Positions 7,805 through 16,261 of a stretch of 64,000 nucleotides of DNA are shown here, piece after piece. The notes under the pieces are model-generated. The model was not told where the DNA came from, made no database searches, and saw only the letters and a program-made list of their open reading frames with translations. The position numbers and the translations under genes are program-made. The stretch spans positions 3,472,001 to 3,536,000 of the forward strand of contig OZ245062.1 of the NCBI GenBank assembly GCA_965224785.1, read 5' to 3'. Origin of the DNA: JALSNL01 sp036479585 (GTDB lineage Bacteria; Bacteroidota; Ignavibacteria; Ignavibacteriales; Melioribacteraceae). Numbering within the stretch: the first letter of the stretch is position 1; every line of letters starts with the position of its first letter.

Positions 7805-9706
7805 TTATTTTTTAACTCGTTTCTCTAGAGCAGTTCTGTGAATTAATAACTCTCTACCGATTGGTTTACCATCTCTAAAAGTTTGTGTTCGCAAACTAAG
7901 ATCGCCTTCTGGTATTTCAAAAGTGCCAATATATTTTTTACCAAATTTAACTGGATATGTATTGTCAATAGTATAATAAATTTCAGTATTAGGTATTGAA
8001 TTTTTTAAGCTACACATTAGTTTATTGTCATCTTTGGAAACAGTTACAATAGGATCATAAACAGCTTTACATATATTCTTGTTTGAATTTTTAAATCTCT
8101 CAAAATGATTTTCAGTCCGAGCTATAAAACTATCCCAATCTTTTTTTTCTTTGGAATTCCAAAGAGCTTCCGAAATTGCAAACGCTCTCGGGTATGTCAT
8201 ATAAAATGCAAATTGTAAATTCGGAATTTCTTCCGTCCATAAATTTGCTTGCCCACCCAAAATATTTTCAGCATTCACTCCTTCTGGAGCTGGTTCAAAG
8301 TTATAAGATTTTTCTAAACTTAGACTAGCATAAATTTTATTCTCAACACTTTTGTCACCTTGCATATAATCTAAATACGCATAGGTAGTTGGAGACATCA
8401 CAACCTTATGTCCAGATTTTGTAGCTTTAATACCTCCTTCCATTCCACGCCAACTCATAATTGCAGATTCGTTAGACAAATCACCTTCCAAAATTTCATC
8501 CCAACCTATCATTTTTTTTCCTTTACTACGGATAATATTTCCAACTCTTTTCACAAAATAACTTTGAAGTTCGTGACTATCTTTTATACTATTTTTTTTC
8601 ATAAACTTTTGCACCAAAGAATCTCTTTCCCAAAATCCGTGGTAAGCTTCGTCTCCACCCATATGAATATATTTACTAGGAAAGAGTTCTGAAATTTCTG
8701 TAAAGACTTTATCAATAAAATCATATACTTTTTCGTCTGTGGGGTTTAGTGTGTTATCAATAAACATTTTGAACTTACCATTCTCAAACCACTCAGCAAA
8801 TTTAGTCCCCGGATTTACAAAACTTTGTTCTTTGGTAGTGGAAAGTTCAGGGTAAGCAGTTAAAGCTGCCATACTATGTCCTGGCATGTCAATTTCAGGA
8901 ACTATAGTTACATTTCTATCTGTAGCATAAGCCACAATATCTTTAATCTGTTCTTGAGTATAAAAACCACCATAAGTCGTTGGTTCACTTTCTTGAGGAT
9001 CACTTCTCTCACTTCCAAACTTACCATTTCTTTCTACTCGCCAAGCACCAACTTCAGTTAGCTTTGGAAAAGATTTAATTTCAATTCGCCAACCATTATC
9101 ATCTGTTAAATGCCAATGAAACACATTGAATTTATACTTAACCATTTGATCAATATAAGCTTTAACCTCTTCAACTGAAAAGAAGTGACGACTTACATCT
9201 AGCATTAGACCTCTCCATTTAAAACGAGGATAATCTTTAATCTTGCATCCTTCTATTTTAATAAGTTCATCTTGTTGAGTTTTACCACTAGCAACTTCAG
9301 CAGGGAATAATTGTTGCAAAGTTTGAAAGCCATTAAAAATTCCAGAGGACTTATTTGCAGACAGCTTGATATCATTGGTGTTAACTTCTAGTAAATATCC
9401 TTCTTCGCCAAGTTCTATAGATGGCTTTTGAAGTAATCTAATAGTAATTTTTTTATCTTTTATAATTTGCTTTGTCCCTTGTTGAGTATTAGCCCTAATT
9501 CCCTTTTCTGCCAAGAATAATTCAAATTGTTCAACATATTTTTTGACTTGTTTATCTTCAGTCTGGATATCTAAATTTATTTTATCTTTAACCGCAAAAA
9601 CAAGATTCGTTTTTTCATAACTGACTGGTGCTGGTATAATAAAATTTTGAGCTTGTGTTTTTTGTATTAACATAATTAGTAGGATGAGGTAAAGTTTATA
9701 TTTCAT
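7805..9706 (-). CDS. Beta-N-acetylhexosaminidase, GH20
   Basis: A 633-residue secreted glycosidase. Residues 1-19 are a signal peptide ending TQAQ. An N-terminal GH20b-like domain (about 25-150) precedes the catalytic barrel, which begins FKWRGLMLDVSRHFF and includes FNVFHWHLTDDNGWRIE. The catalytic Asp-Glu pair is D352-E353 in HMGGDEAYHGFW, the substrate-assisted pair of the family. A C-terminal chitobiase-like domain (about 545-630) contains the typical TEIYYTIDNTYP segment. It removes terminal GlcNAc/GalNAc from glycans or chitin fragments, probably in the periplasm. It is transcribed alone and divergently from the metallophosphoesterase gene. Confidence 0.92.
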   Translation of the reverse strand: MKYKLYLILLIMLIQKTQAQNFIIPAPVSYEKTNLVFAVKDKINLDIQTEDKQVKKYVEQFELFLAEKGIRANTQQGTKQIIKDKKITIRLLQKPSIELGEEGYLLEVNTNDIKLSANKSSGIFNGFQTLQQLFPAEVASGKTQQDELIKIEGCKIKDYPRFKWRGLMLDVSRHFFSVEEVKAYIDQMVKYKFNVFHWHLTDDNGWRIEIKSFPKLTEVGAWRVERNGKFGSERSDPQESEPTTYGGFYTQEQIKDIVAYATDRNVTIVPEIDMPGHSMAALTAYPELSTTKEQSFVNPGTKFAEWFENGKFKMFIDNTLNPTDEKVYDFIDKVFTEISELFPSKYIHMGGDEAYHGFWERDSLVQKFMKKNSIKDSHELQSYFVKRVGNIIRSKGKKMIGWDEILEGDLSNESAIMSWRGMEGGIKATKSGHKVVMSPTTYAYLDYMQGDKSVENKIYASLSLEKSYNFEPAPEGVNAENILGGQANLWTEEIPNLQFAFYMTYPRAFAISEALWNSKEKKDWDSFIARTENHFERFKNSNKNICKAVYDPIVTVSKDDNKLMCSLKNSIPNTEIYYTIDNTYPVKFGKKYIGTFEIPEGDLSLRTQTFRDGKPIGRELLIHRTALEKRVKK

Positions 9707-9888
9707 AGCTTTTTTTTTATTGGTTCAATAATATTTTATTATATTAAATATAAATTACTTAATCAACCAAACTATTCAAAAATAATTTTCTTACTTGTTC
9801 TAGTCTTTCTCTTTTAATAGATTACTAATCCTATTTTTTTATTGAACAAATCATTTTAAGATTCGTCTTAAAAAGAAAAGTTAAAACT

Positions 9889-11154
9889 ATGAGAAACAAT
9901 CCATTCATTTTTGTAATTATTTTTAGTGTAATAATTCTACTAATAGATTTTTATACTTACCGAGGAGTTAAGAAACTAACTAATCTTTTAACAAAAAGAA
10001 CCAAACAAATTTTTAAAATTTTATTTTGGATAATTCCGGCTATTGTTATTGTTGGTTTACTGATTTTCCCAGTACTCAGAAGTTCAATAAGTCCCGCTAA
10101 CTTTCAACTTTATTTTCATTTCATCTTTGGTACTTTTGTTCTTTTTTATCTTCCAAAATTAATTTTTATTGTCTTCAATCTTATTGATGATTTAATGAAT
10201 GGGGTAAAACATTTGCTCTCTAAGAAACAAGACGCGAAACAAAGTACAAGTGACCCAACAAAAATAACAAGAAGTCAATTTTTAACAAGAGTTGGAATTA
10301 TAACTGCTGGTATTCCTTTCCTCTCAATTGCTTATGGAATTTTCTGGGGTAAATTTGACTTAACTGTAAGAAGTGTAAAGCTAGGTTTTACTAATCTGCC
10401 CAAAAATTTTAATGGATTAAAAATTGTCCAGCTTTCAGATTTTCATATTGGAAGTTTTTTAAATCATCTTTCTTTTTTTGAAGAAGTTGTTGACAAAGTA
10501 AACTCATTAAACCCGGACTTAATTTTATTCACTGGAGATTTTGTTAATAATGTTTCCGAAGAAATGGATAAATTTCTTCCGGCTTTAAGCAAGTTACAAT
10601 CTAAATACGGAAATTATTCTATACTAGGAAATCATGATTATGGTGAATACGTTCATTGGGATTCTGAAGAAATAAAGAAGAAAAATTTAGACAGACTAAT
10701 AAAGCTACAAGAAGATGTTGGCTTTAAATTGTTGCTCAATTCCTCTAAAAAAATTAAAATAAATAATGAAGAAATTTCACTAGTGGGAATTGAAAATTGG
10801 GGACTTCCTCCATTTCCGCAGTACGGAGATTTAAATAAAGCTTTAGAAAATGTAGATGATGATTCTTTCAAAATTTTAATGTCGCACGATCCAACACATT
10901 GGGATGAACAAGTTTTAAGTTATACAAATATCGATTTAACCCTTGCTGGGCATACACATGGTGCTCAATTCGGAATTGAAATTCCAGGTTGGAGATGGAG
11001 TCCGGTAAACCTTAGATATAAAAGATGGGGCGGACTTTACACAGAAGGCAAGCAACACATTTATGTAAATACTGGACTTGGTTTTATTGGATTCCCCGGA
11101 AGAGTTGGAATGCCACCAGAAATTACTTTGATTGAATTGGAAAGAAAAGCGTAG
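9889..11154 (+). CDS. Membrane metallophosphoesterase (calcineurin-like)
   Basis: A 421-residue protein. Hydrophobic segments lie at about 5-22, 45-65, 75-110 and 145-160. The phosphoesterase domain has the metal-binding motifs in order: LSDFHIG (D184, H186), LFTGDFVN, LGNHDYG, MSHDP and LAGHTHGAQ. This layout matches YkuE/YaeI-type membrane phosphoesterases, some of which act on lipid pyrophosphates; the substrate here is unknown. The gene stands alone, with no SD of note and a 182 bp divergent intergenic region upstream. Confidence 0.85.
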   Translation: MRNNPFIFVIIFSVIILLIDFYTYRGVKKLTNLLTKRTKQIFKILFWIIPAIVIVGLLIFPVLRSSISPANFQLYFHFIFGTFVLFYLPKLIFIVFNLIDDLMNGVKHLLSKKQDAKQSTSDPTKITRSQFLTRVGIITAGIPFLSIAYGIFWGKFDLTVRSVKLGFTNLPKNFNGLKIVQLSDFHIGSFLNHLSFFEEVVDKVNSLNPDLILFTGDFVNNVSEEMDKFLPALSKLQSKYGNYSILGNHDYGEYVHWDSEEIKKKNLDRLIKLQEDVGFKLLLNSSKKIKINNEEISLVGIENWGLPPFPQYGDLNKALENVDDDSFKILMSHDPTHWDEQVLSYTNIDLTLAGHTHGAQFGIEIPGWRWSPVNLRYKRWGGLYTEGKQHIYVNTGLGFIGFPGRVGMPPEITLIELERKA

Positions 11155-11192
11155 TCAAAAATTTAAGAATTTTAATTTCTACCATTGACAGT

Positions 11193-12854
11193 TTAAAACC
11201 GTTGTCTATCTTTTTTCAATTGTTTGCTTAACAAATCATAGTCAACATTTTGTAGTGAAACATTATTCTGAATTGCCAAAACTGCTGCTGTTGCTGCCGA
11301 TTGACCCAAGACCATAAATACCGGCTCCATACGAATAGAACCGAAAGCAATATGTGTAGCACTTAAACAAATTGGTATTGCAAGGTTTGTACATTCCGAT
11401 TCTTTAGGTATAATAGCTCTGTAACCAATTGGAAACGGTCCTTGAGCTTTAGCCTCAACATTTCCTTCATTTCTTACATATCCATTCTTAGTTATATACC
11501 TTTGAGTGTTATGCGAATCCATTCCATAAGCTGCCAAACCTATTGCATCCTCAACAATATCAATACCTTCACAATGTTTTTGTGTCATAACTAAATCACT
11601 AATTAGTCTTCTAGCTTCTCTAATATATAGTTGCTGTTGCCACCCATCATTTCTTTCAAACTCATCCTTACAAGTTCCCCAACGCGAAACCACATCTCTA
11701 ATTCTTTGCGGTATTCTTGGGTGATATGCTAAAGACCACATAAGTCCTTGTTGATAAGTACGATGCTTTTCAATAATACTTTTTCTTTCTTCATAAGTAG
11801 CTTCAGGGTACTCATAATTTTGCCCTATAAAATCTGTTGAAAAACCAGTTCTATTATTTGTATCTGTTTTTCTATTTGGCATCTTACTATTTATCCAAGG
11901 GAACTCATTAAACCCAGCTTCATAATTCCTGAATAATAATTCGTAATTTAATTCAGCATAATCATGTGGTTTTGAAAAAGGAATTCTATTTTCAGGATGA
12001 TCGGTAAGACACATTCTAAAACAATAGGCTTGTAGTTTTTTATCCGTCTCCCCTTGTTTGCCTATTTGCGTTGTATTAACATAAGGCAAAGTACCACTCT
12101 TTCTATCCCCTTTGTTTATATAGGGAGAAACACCATCTACAAAATTATGGTTCTTTCCATTTAGCGAAACAACTCCTTTGAAAGTTAAGCTTGTATCGTT
12201 TGCTTGAATACCATTTAGGTTTTCACCATATTGTAAATTAGATTCTCTCCCAACAGTATAACTGATTCCAGCAGCAGCCATTAAGTCGCCCTCGTAAGTA
12301 GCATCAATAAACATTTTACCAAAATATATTTCCCCAGTTTCCATTGCAATTGAAATAATTGAATTGTTCTCTTTTTTTACACCACTACTTCTATCTAACC
12401 TTTGATTGTAACTAATTTCTGCCTTTTCATCATTCAACATTTTGCGATACACACTTAAAGCTGTAGATGGTTCAAACGTCCACATAGCATCTTCATTTTC
12501 ACTTGTCTTTGTTTGTCCACCAGTCATATACTCAGATTTATTTTGCCAGTTCCAATTGTCATTATTGTTATAATGTTTTTTTATGTTCTGATAAAACTCT
12601 CTTGAGATTCCACCAATTGCATGTTTGTTCCCAATATCAGTTGCTCCAAGTCCCCCAGATGTAAGACCTCCAATTCGAGAACTTGGTTCGATTATTACAA
12701 CAGACTTACCCATTCGCGAAATCTGAATAGCAGCAGCAACTCCTGCAGATGTTCCACCGTAAACCACAACATCAAAATATTTTTCTTGCTGATTGGTTTG
12801 GCAAGAAATACTTAGAAAAAGGGAGATAATGATTATTGTTATTTGTGTTCTCAT
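11193..12854 (-). CDS. FAD-dependent oxidoreductase, exported lipoprotein
   Basis: A 553-residue protein of the FAD-dependent oxidoreductase type often found in Bacteroidota polysaccharide-degrading genomes. The signal peptide ends in a lipobox-like LSISC (Cys19). The dinucleotide-binding fold is VVVYGGTSAGVAAAIQISRMG followed by E at the end of the second strand (VVIIEPSSRIGG). Conserved blocks FIDATYEGDLMAAAGISYTVGRES and RMEPVFMVLGQSAATAA agree with the family. The substrate is unknown, and no sugar-related neighbour clarifies it. Confidence 0.8.
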   Translation of the reverse strand: MRTQITIIIISLFLSISCQTNQQEKYFDVVVYGGTSAGVAAAIQISRMGKSVVIIEPSSRIGGLTSGGLGATDIGNKHAIGGISREFYQNIKKHYNNNDNWNWQNKSEYMTGGQTKTSENEDAMWTFEPSTALSVYRKMLNDEKAEISYNQRLDRSSGVKKENNSIISIAMETGEIYFGKMFIDATYEGDLMAAAGISYTVGRESNLQYGENLNGIQANDTSLTFKGVVSLNGKNHNFVDGVSPYINKGDRKSGTLPYVNTTQIGKQGETDKKLQAYCFRMCLTDHPENRIPFSKPHDYAELNYELLFRNYEAGFNEFPWINSKMPNRKTDTNNRTGFSTDFIGQNYEYPEATYEERKSIIEKHRTYQQGLMWSLAYHPRIPQRIRDVVSRWGTCKDEFERNDGWQQQLYIREARRLISDLVMTQKHCEGIDIVEDAIGLAAYGMDSHNTQRYITKNGYVRNEGNVEAKAQGPFPIGYRAIIPKESECTNLAIPICLSATHIAFGSIRMEPVFMVLGQSAATAAVLAIQNNVSLQNVDYDLLSKQLKKDRQRF

Positions 12855-12998
12855 AGTAGTTTTAAGATTTTTTAGAAATAGTTTTTATAATTGTTTGTTT
12901 TTCTTTTTAGAAAGTAAAAACATTAGATTTTGTTTCATATACATAAACATAATAAAATCAGATATTCAAAACTAAACCATTTCTACTTTTATTATCCC

Positions 12999-13161
12999 GA
13001 CGGTAATTAATTAAAAAAAAAAATGTCATTCCGGTTTGGCAACGTTTTTTGTTGACAAGGCCGGAAGCTCCAACAATAGCAAGAGATTCCGGTCTTGCAA
13101 AGAACGCAAACCGGAATAACAGTATACCTTCTGAGATAATAAATATCGTTCTATTACCGCC
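12999..13161. repeat. MITE-like hairpin repeat, copy 1
   Basis: This ~163 bp element is bounded by GACGGTAAT (12999-13007) and ATTACCGCC (13153-13161). It is internally an imperfect palindrome: TGTCATTCCGGTTTG (13024-13038) pairs with CAAACCGGAATAACA (13107-13121), and CAAGGCCGGAA (13056-13066) with TTCCGGTCTTG (13087-13097). Its reverse complement matches the element at 19665-19824 along nearly its whole length. It encodes nothing. It fills most of the gap between the FAD oxidoreductase and the small gene at 13315-13512. Confidence 0.8.
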
Positions 13162-13314
13162 TGTTTAATAAGGTAGGAAGTGTATTGTTACGAATATAAA
13201 TAGATAATGTTGAATCTACAGAAGCTAACTAACATAGTGAAATGTTGAATGCCAGAATTATTATGATTGTGTTGGAAAGAAGAAAGGAATCTATTTGCTG
13301 AATAACTACTAGTG

Positions 13315-13512
13315 CTACATATACTGCATAATTTTTTGACTAAGATTATCATCACTTCTCAAACTTGCGTTAAGCATTTCTATAGTACTTTCAATACTGG
13401 TACCTGCTTTCGGTTCAACTGGTGGTTTTCTATTTTCAACATTTCCTTTTGGCGGAGGTATTGGTGCTTGTGGTTTTATTTGAACTTGATTTGCATTTGA
13501 GATACTTGACAT
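13315..13512 (-). CDS. Small Pro-rich hypothetical protein
   Basis: A 65-residue frame opening MSSISNANQVQIKPQAPIPP, with a Pro-rich first half and a charged, helix-prone second half (IESTIEMLNASLRSDDNLSQK). It has no signal peptide or membrane segment. A purine-rich GGGTAGG lies a suitable distance before the ATG on the minus strand. Its composition is much more protein-like than the frame on the other strand. I do not recognise a family. It could be a small cytoplasmic or flagellar-type regulator; this is a weak guess. Confidence 0.45.
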   Translation of the reverse strand: MSSISNANQVQIKPQAPIPPPKGNVENRKPPVEPKAGTSIESTIEMLNASLRSDDNLSQKIMQYM

Positions 13513-13741
13513 TTTTTAACCTACCCTAAGTTCTTGAGATACTATATTTAGTATCGAAATTAAGATATAGAACTTAAGAATAACAATTGTTTTCAATACT
13601 AGTTTATTATTCAAAATTATTTATTCGCGTAATAATAACTTTTCTTAGTACTTGAATAGTTCGTAATTATAGAGACTGTAAATAAAATTTGCTATTTTTA
13701 CTTTGAAAAAATAGTTGACAATTTTCTAAGCTAGGATACAA

Positions 13742-14089
13742 ATGAAAAACCTCCAAAAATTAATTTTACCAACTCTTTTAATTATTGTAGTTGGAATACT
13801 ATACTTTTCTTATTTTGCTCCGAGTGATGAGTTAGGAAGTTTTTCAGATTTTGATAAAACAAATCACGCTAGCGTACCAATTATTGTAAAGTTTGTTAAA
13901 GAAAAAGGTTTAACTAGAACTACAGATGGAGGTTCTGTTTTTTACGTAACTGATATGGAAGGTACAGAAGTAAGAGTCAATGGTCCTCAAAGTATTCCTC
14001 CCGGAATGAATGAATCAAAAACAATTGTTCTAAATGGACACTTATCTGGTGATGGTTTTCATGCACATGGAATTGAACTTAGAAATTAA
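13742..14089 (+). CDS. CcmE-like membrane-anchored OB-fold protein
   Basis: A 115-residue protein with one N-terminal transmembrane anchor (about residues 7-24) and a small beta-rich domain. The order VFYVTDMEGTEVRVNGPQSI, PPGMNESKTIVLNGHLSGDG and FHAHGIELRN follows the CcmE OB fold (strand, D, Tyr/Val-x-Gly, G-x-V, G-x-F-x-A). CcmE normally continues with a His that binds haem covalently, followed by a Tyr (HDExY). This protein ends just before that motif. It may be a haem-free relative, or unrelated OB-fold. No other cytochrome c maturation genes are nearby. Confidence 0.5.
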   Translation: MKNLQKLILPTLLIIVVGILYFSYFAPSDELGSFSDFDKTNHASVPIIVKFVKEKGLTRTTDGGSVFYVTDMEGTEVRVNGPQSIPPGMNESKTIVLNGHLSGDGFHAHGIELRN

Positions 14090-14119
14090 GTCTTAATAAT
14101 TTTCATATCAAAAAAATCA

Positions 14120-15055
14120 TTACTTTTTGTAAGTAATTATTTTCTCTATTCCAACCTTATAAATTCTGCTCAATCCATTTTCATATTTATTTGTTTCATT
14201 CAAGAAATCTTCAACTGAGTTAAAGCTATTATTGTTAACAAAACTTCTTTTACTTGTGAAGTATAAAGTGCTAGATGTAATATCTATAAATGGACAATAA
14301 TCCATATATTTTGAATTAATATCATTACCTAAGTTCTTTGATGTACTCCAAGTTTCATTTTGATTTTTGTAACTAATATATAAGTCACCACTTCCTAAAC
14401 CATCTTTTCTGTTATAACCACTAAATATAATAAATGATTCATCTGGTGCAATATAAGAGTTAAACTCATAACCAGTAGTATTTATAGAATCACTTAATGA
14501 TACAGGAGTTGAATAAAAGTTGTTGTGCCATCTACTAAAAAAAATATCATCTTTGCCTTTTGAACTAGACAAATCACTAGTAAAGTATAAATTATTATTA
14601 TTTGCAACGGAAGGATAAAATTCATTTCTTTCAGTATTTATTGGTAATCCCATATTAATTGGTTTTGACCAATCAGTATTAATATTTTTTCGTTCAACAA
14701 ACCAAATGTCAAAATCTTTAGGCTCTTTTGTTTGAGTGCTTATTGGTCTATTAGAAGCAAAATATAATTTGAGTCCATTTGGAGAAAGAAAGGGTTCTAT
14801 GTCTCGAAAATTACCTGAAAACTTTAATATTTTTGGTTCTGACCAAATTCCTTTTTTCTTTTTAATATTTACAATTATAGAAATTTCCTCTAATGGACTT
14901 TGCACAGTAAAATAAGCCTCGCTTCCATTTGATAAAATTGTAAAGTCTCTAATATTAGGATATTTTAATAGCTTTTGAAAAGCTGGTTTTACAATTAATT
15001 GCCCTTGTATTTGTAGTACTAAGATTAAAAAGAAAAACACAAATATTTTTTTCAT
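14120..15055 (-). CDS. Exported PD40-type beta-propeller protein
   Basis: A 311-residue protein with a signal peptide (residues 1-18, ending QIQG). Repeats of the PD40/TolB type recur: EPFLSPNGLKLYFASNRP, EFYPSVANNNNLYFTSDLSS, NSYIAPDESFIIFSGYN and CPFIDITSSTLYFTSKRSF, separated by W-x-P-x-N-L-G segments. Such periplasmic propellers often bind peptides, glycans or partner proteins. No OmpA or sorting domain is attached. It converges on the CcmE-like gene with only 30 bp between stops and is divergent from the M23 peptidase gene. Confidence 0.75.
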   Translation of the reverse strand: MKKIFVFFFLILVLQIQGQLIVKPAFQKLLKYPNIRDFTILSNGSEAYFTVQSPLEEISIIVNIKKKKGIWSEPKILKFSGNFRDIEPFLSPNGLKLYFASNRPISTQTKEPKDFDIWFVERKNINTDWSKPINMGLPINTERNEFYPSVANNNNLYFTSDLSSSKGKDDIFFSRWHNNFYSTPVSLSDSINTTGYEFNSYIAPDESFIIFSGYNRKDGLGSGDLYISYKNQNETWSTSKNLGNDINSKYMDYCPFIDITSSTLYFTSKRSFVNNNSFNSVEDFLNETNKYENGLSRIYKVGIEKIITYKK

Positions 15056-15139
15056 ATTACTTACTCAAACTTTTATAGTTACACATATTTAAAATCAAAT
15101 TTTATAAATTAAGAATAGTATTTATAAAAAAGTAAAACA

Positions 15140-16261
15140 ATGTATAAAAATCACTCCATTTTTTTATTGCTTCTTATTCTTATTTTATGCTCAAACATAA
15201 ACGCACAAACATTTCGCCTAAAACGTCCTGTTCCAGAAAACATCCAACTATTTGGCTCTTATTTGTATGGAGAAGAAAGATTTTGGGATGAAAATAATGC
15301 ACATAGAGGTGTTGATATTTGGGTTAATTATGATACTGTATATTCTGCTTCGAACGGAACAATTGAATTTGTTGGATATGACTCGAATAATACAACCGGT
15401 GGTTATGAACCTAATGGGTTTGGAAACTATCTGCGAATCAAAAGTAGATGGAATGAAAAAGATATTTTTATTTATTATGCTCACCTAACAAAACCACTTA
15501 AGAAAAATGGTGATGAAGTTGTTGAAGGAGAGCCAATTGCAGTCTCTGGAAATACAGGTAACTCAACTGGTCCACATTTGCATTTTGAAATTAGAGAAGA
15601 AACGTCATATTGGAAAGCGGAAAAAAACAGAAGGAATCCTGAACTTTGGTTTGCCAAAGAAGGAATGGGAGCAATTTATGGCAGAGTTCCTAATGCTACA
15701 GATAACACAAAAATTAATATTACTCCTGATCCAAAACCTAGACCGCCTTATACAACCTTTGAATGGGGGGAGACTTATAAGTTTGCAGATCCTACAATTT
15801 CTGGTGATGATATTTATAATGAAAATTATGCAATAGGAGATGTAAAGCCCGGCACCTATACTATTACTGCACTTAATGGGACTTACAAACGTATTGTAAC
15901 TGTTGAAGCTGGTAAAGTTGTTAATGCAGATGAAGTTACTTCTGTTGAAAACAACAATAATAATGTAAAGCAATTTGTCCTTTTCCAAAACTATCCAAAT
16001 CCTTTTAATCCAACTACCATAATCAAATATTCAATTCCACTTGTAGAGACGTTGCATGCAACGTCTCTACAAGAACAATTGGTGCAATTAAAAATTTATG
16101 ATGTGTTAGGCAAAAATGTTGCAACCTTAGTTAATCAAATTCAAGAACCAGGTAATTACCAGCTAGAATGGAATGCAAAAAAACAATCAAGTGGTATCTA
16201 TTTTTATAGATTACATGTTGGTGATTTTGTTGAGACTAAAACTATGTTATTAGTTAAGTAA
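15140..16261 (+). CDS. Secreted M23 peptidase with T9SS sorting domain
   Basis: A 373-residue protein: signal peptide (1-22, ending NAQ), a LytM/M23 metallopeptidase domain at about 30-155, a short carboxypeptidase-regulatory-like beta domain (VKPGTYTITALNGTY), and a C-terminal type IX sorting domain from about residue 280 (LFQNYPNPFNPTT to the end). Zinc-ligand motifs are present: AHRGVD for H and D, and GPHLHFE for the HxH. Known M23 enzymes cut peptidoglycan cross-links or Gly-rich peptides; here the enzyme should reach the cell surface. A 34-bp palindrome (16040-16073) is embedded in frame in the sorting domain. The stop overlaps the convergent glpD stop by 8 bp. Confidence 0.88.
   Translation: MYKNHSIFLLLLILILCSNINAQTFRLKRPVPENIQLFGSYLYGEERFWDENNAHRGVDIWVNYDTVYSASNGTIEFVGYDSNNTTGGYEPNGFGNYLRIKSRWNEKDIFIYYAHLTKPLKKNGDEVVEGEPIAVSGNTGNSTGPHLHFEIREETSYWKAEKNRRNPELWFAKEGMGAIYGRVPNATDNTKINITPDPKPRPPYTTFEWGETYKFADPTISGDDIYNENYAIGDVKPGTYTITALNGTYKRIVTVEAGKVVNADEVTSVENNNNNVKQFVLFQNYPNPFNPTTIIKYSIPLVETLHATSLQEQLVQLKIYDVLGKNVATLVNQIQEPGNYQLEWNAKKQSSGIYFYRLHVGDFVETKTMLLVK
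16040..16073. repeat. 34-bp perfect palindrome inside a sorting-domain coding sequence
   Basis: The left arm CTTGTAGAGACGTTGCA (17 bp) is followed directly by its exact reverse complement. It lies in the M23 peptidase gene and encodes the in-frame insertion VETLHATSLQ in the loop after IKYSIP. A decayed copy occurs at the same protein position in the gene at 37656-38930. Confidence 0.85.

Noticed and set aside
13312..13500. 62-codon + strand frame opposite the small Pro-rich gene
   Set aside because: Its product is rich in Phe, Trp, Cys and Ile without pattern, while the minus-strand product has balanced composition and a ribosome site.
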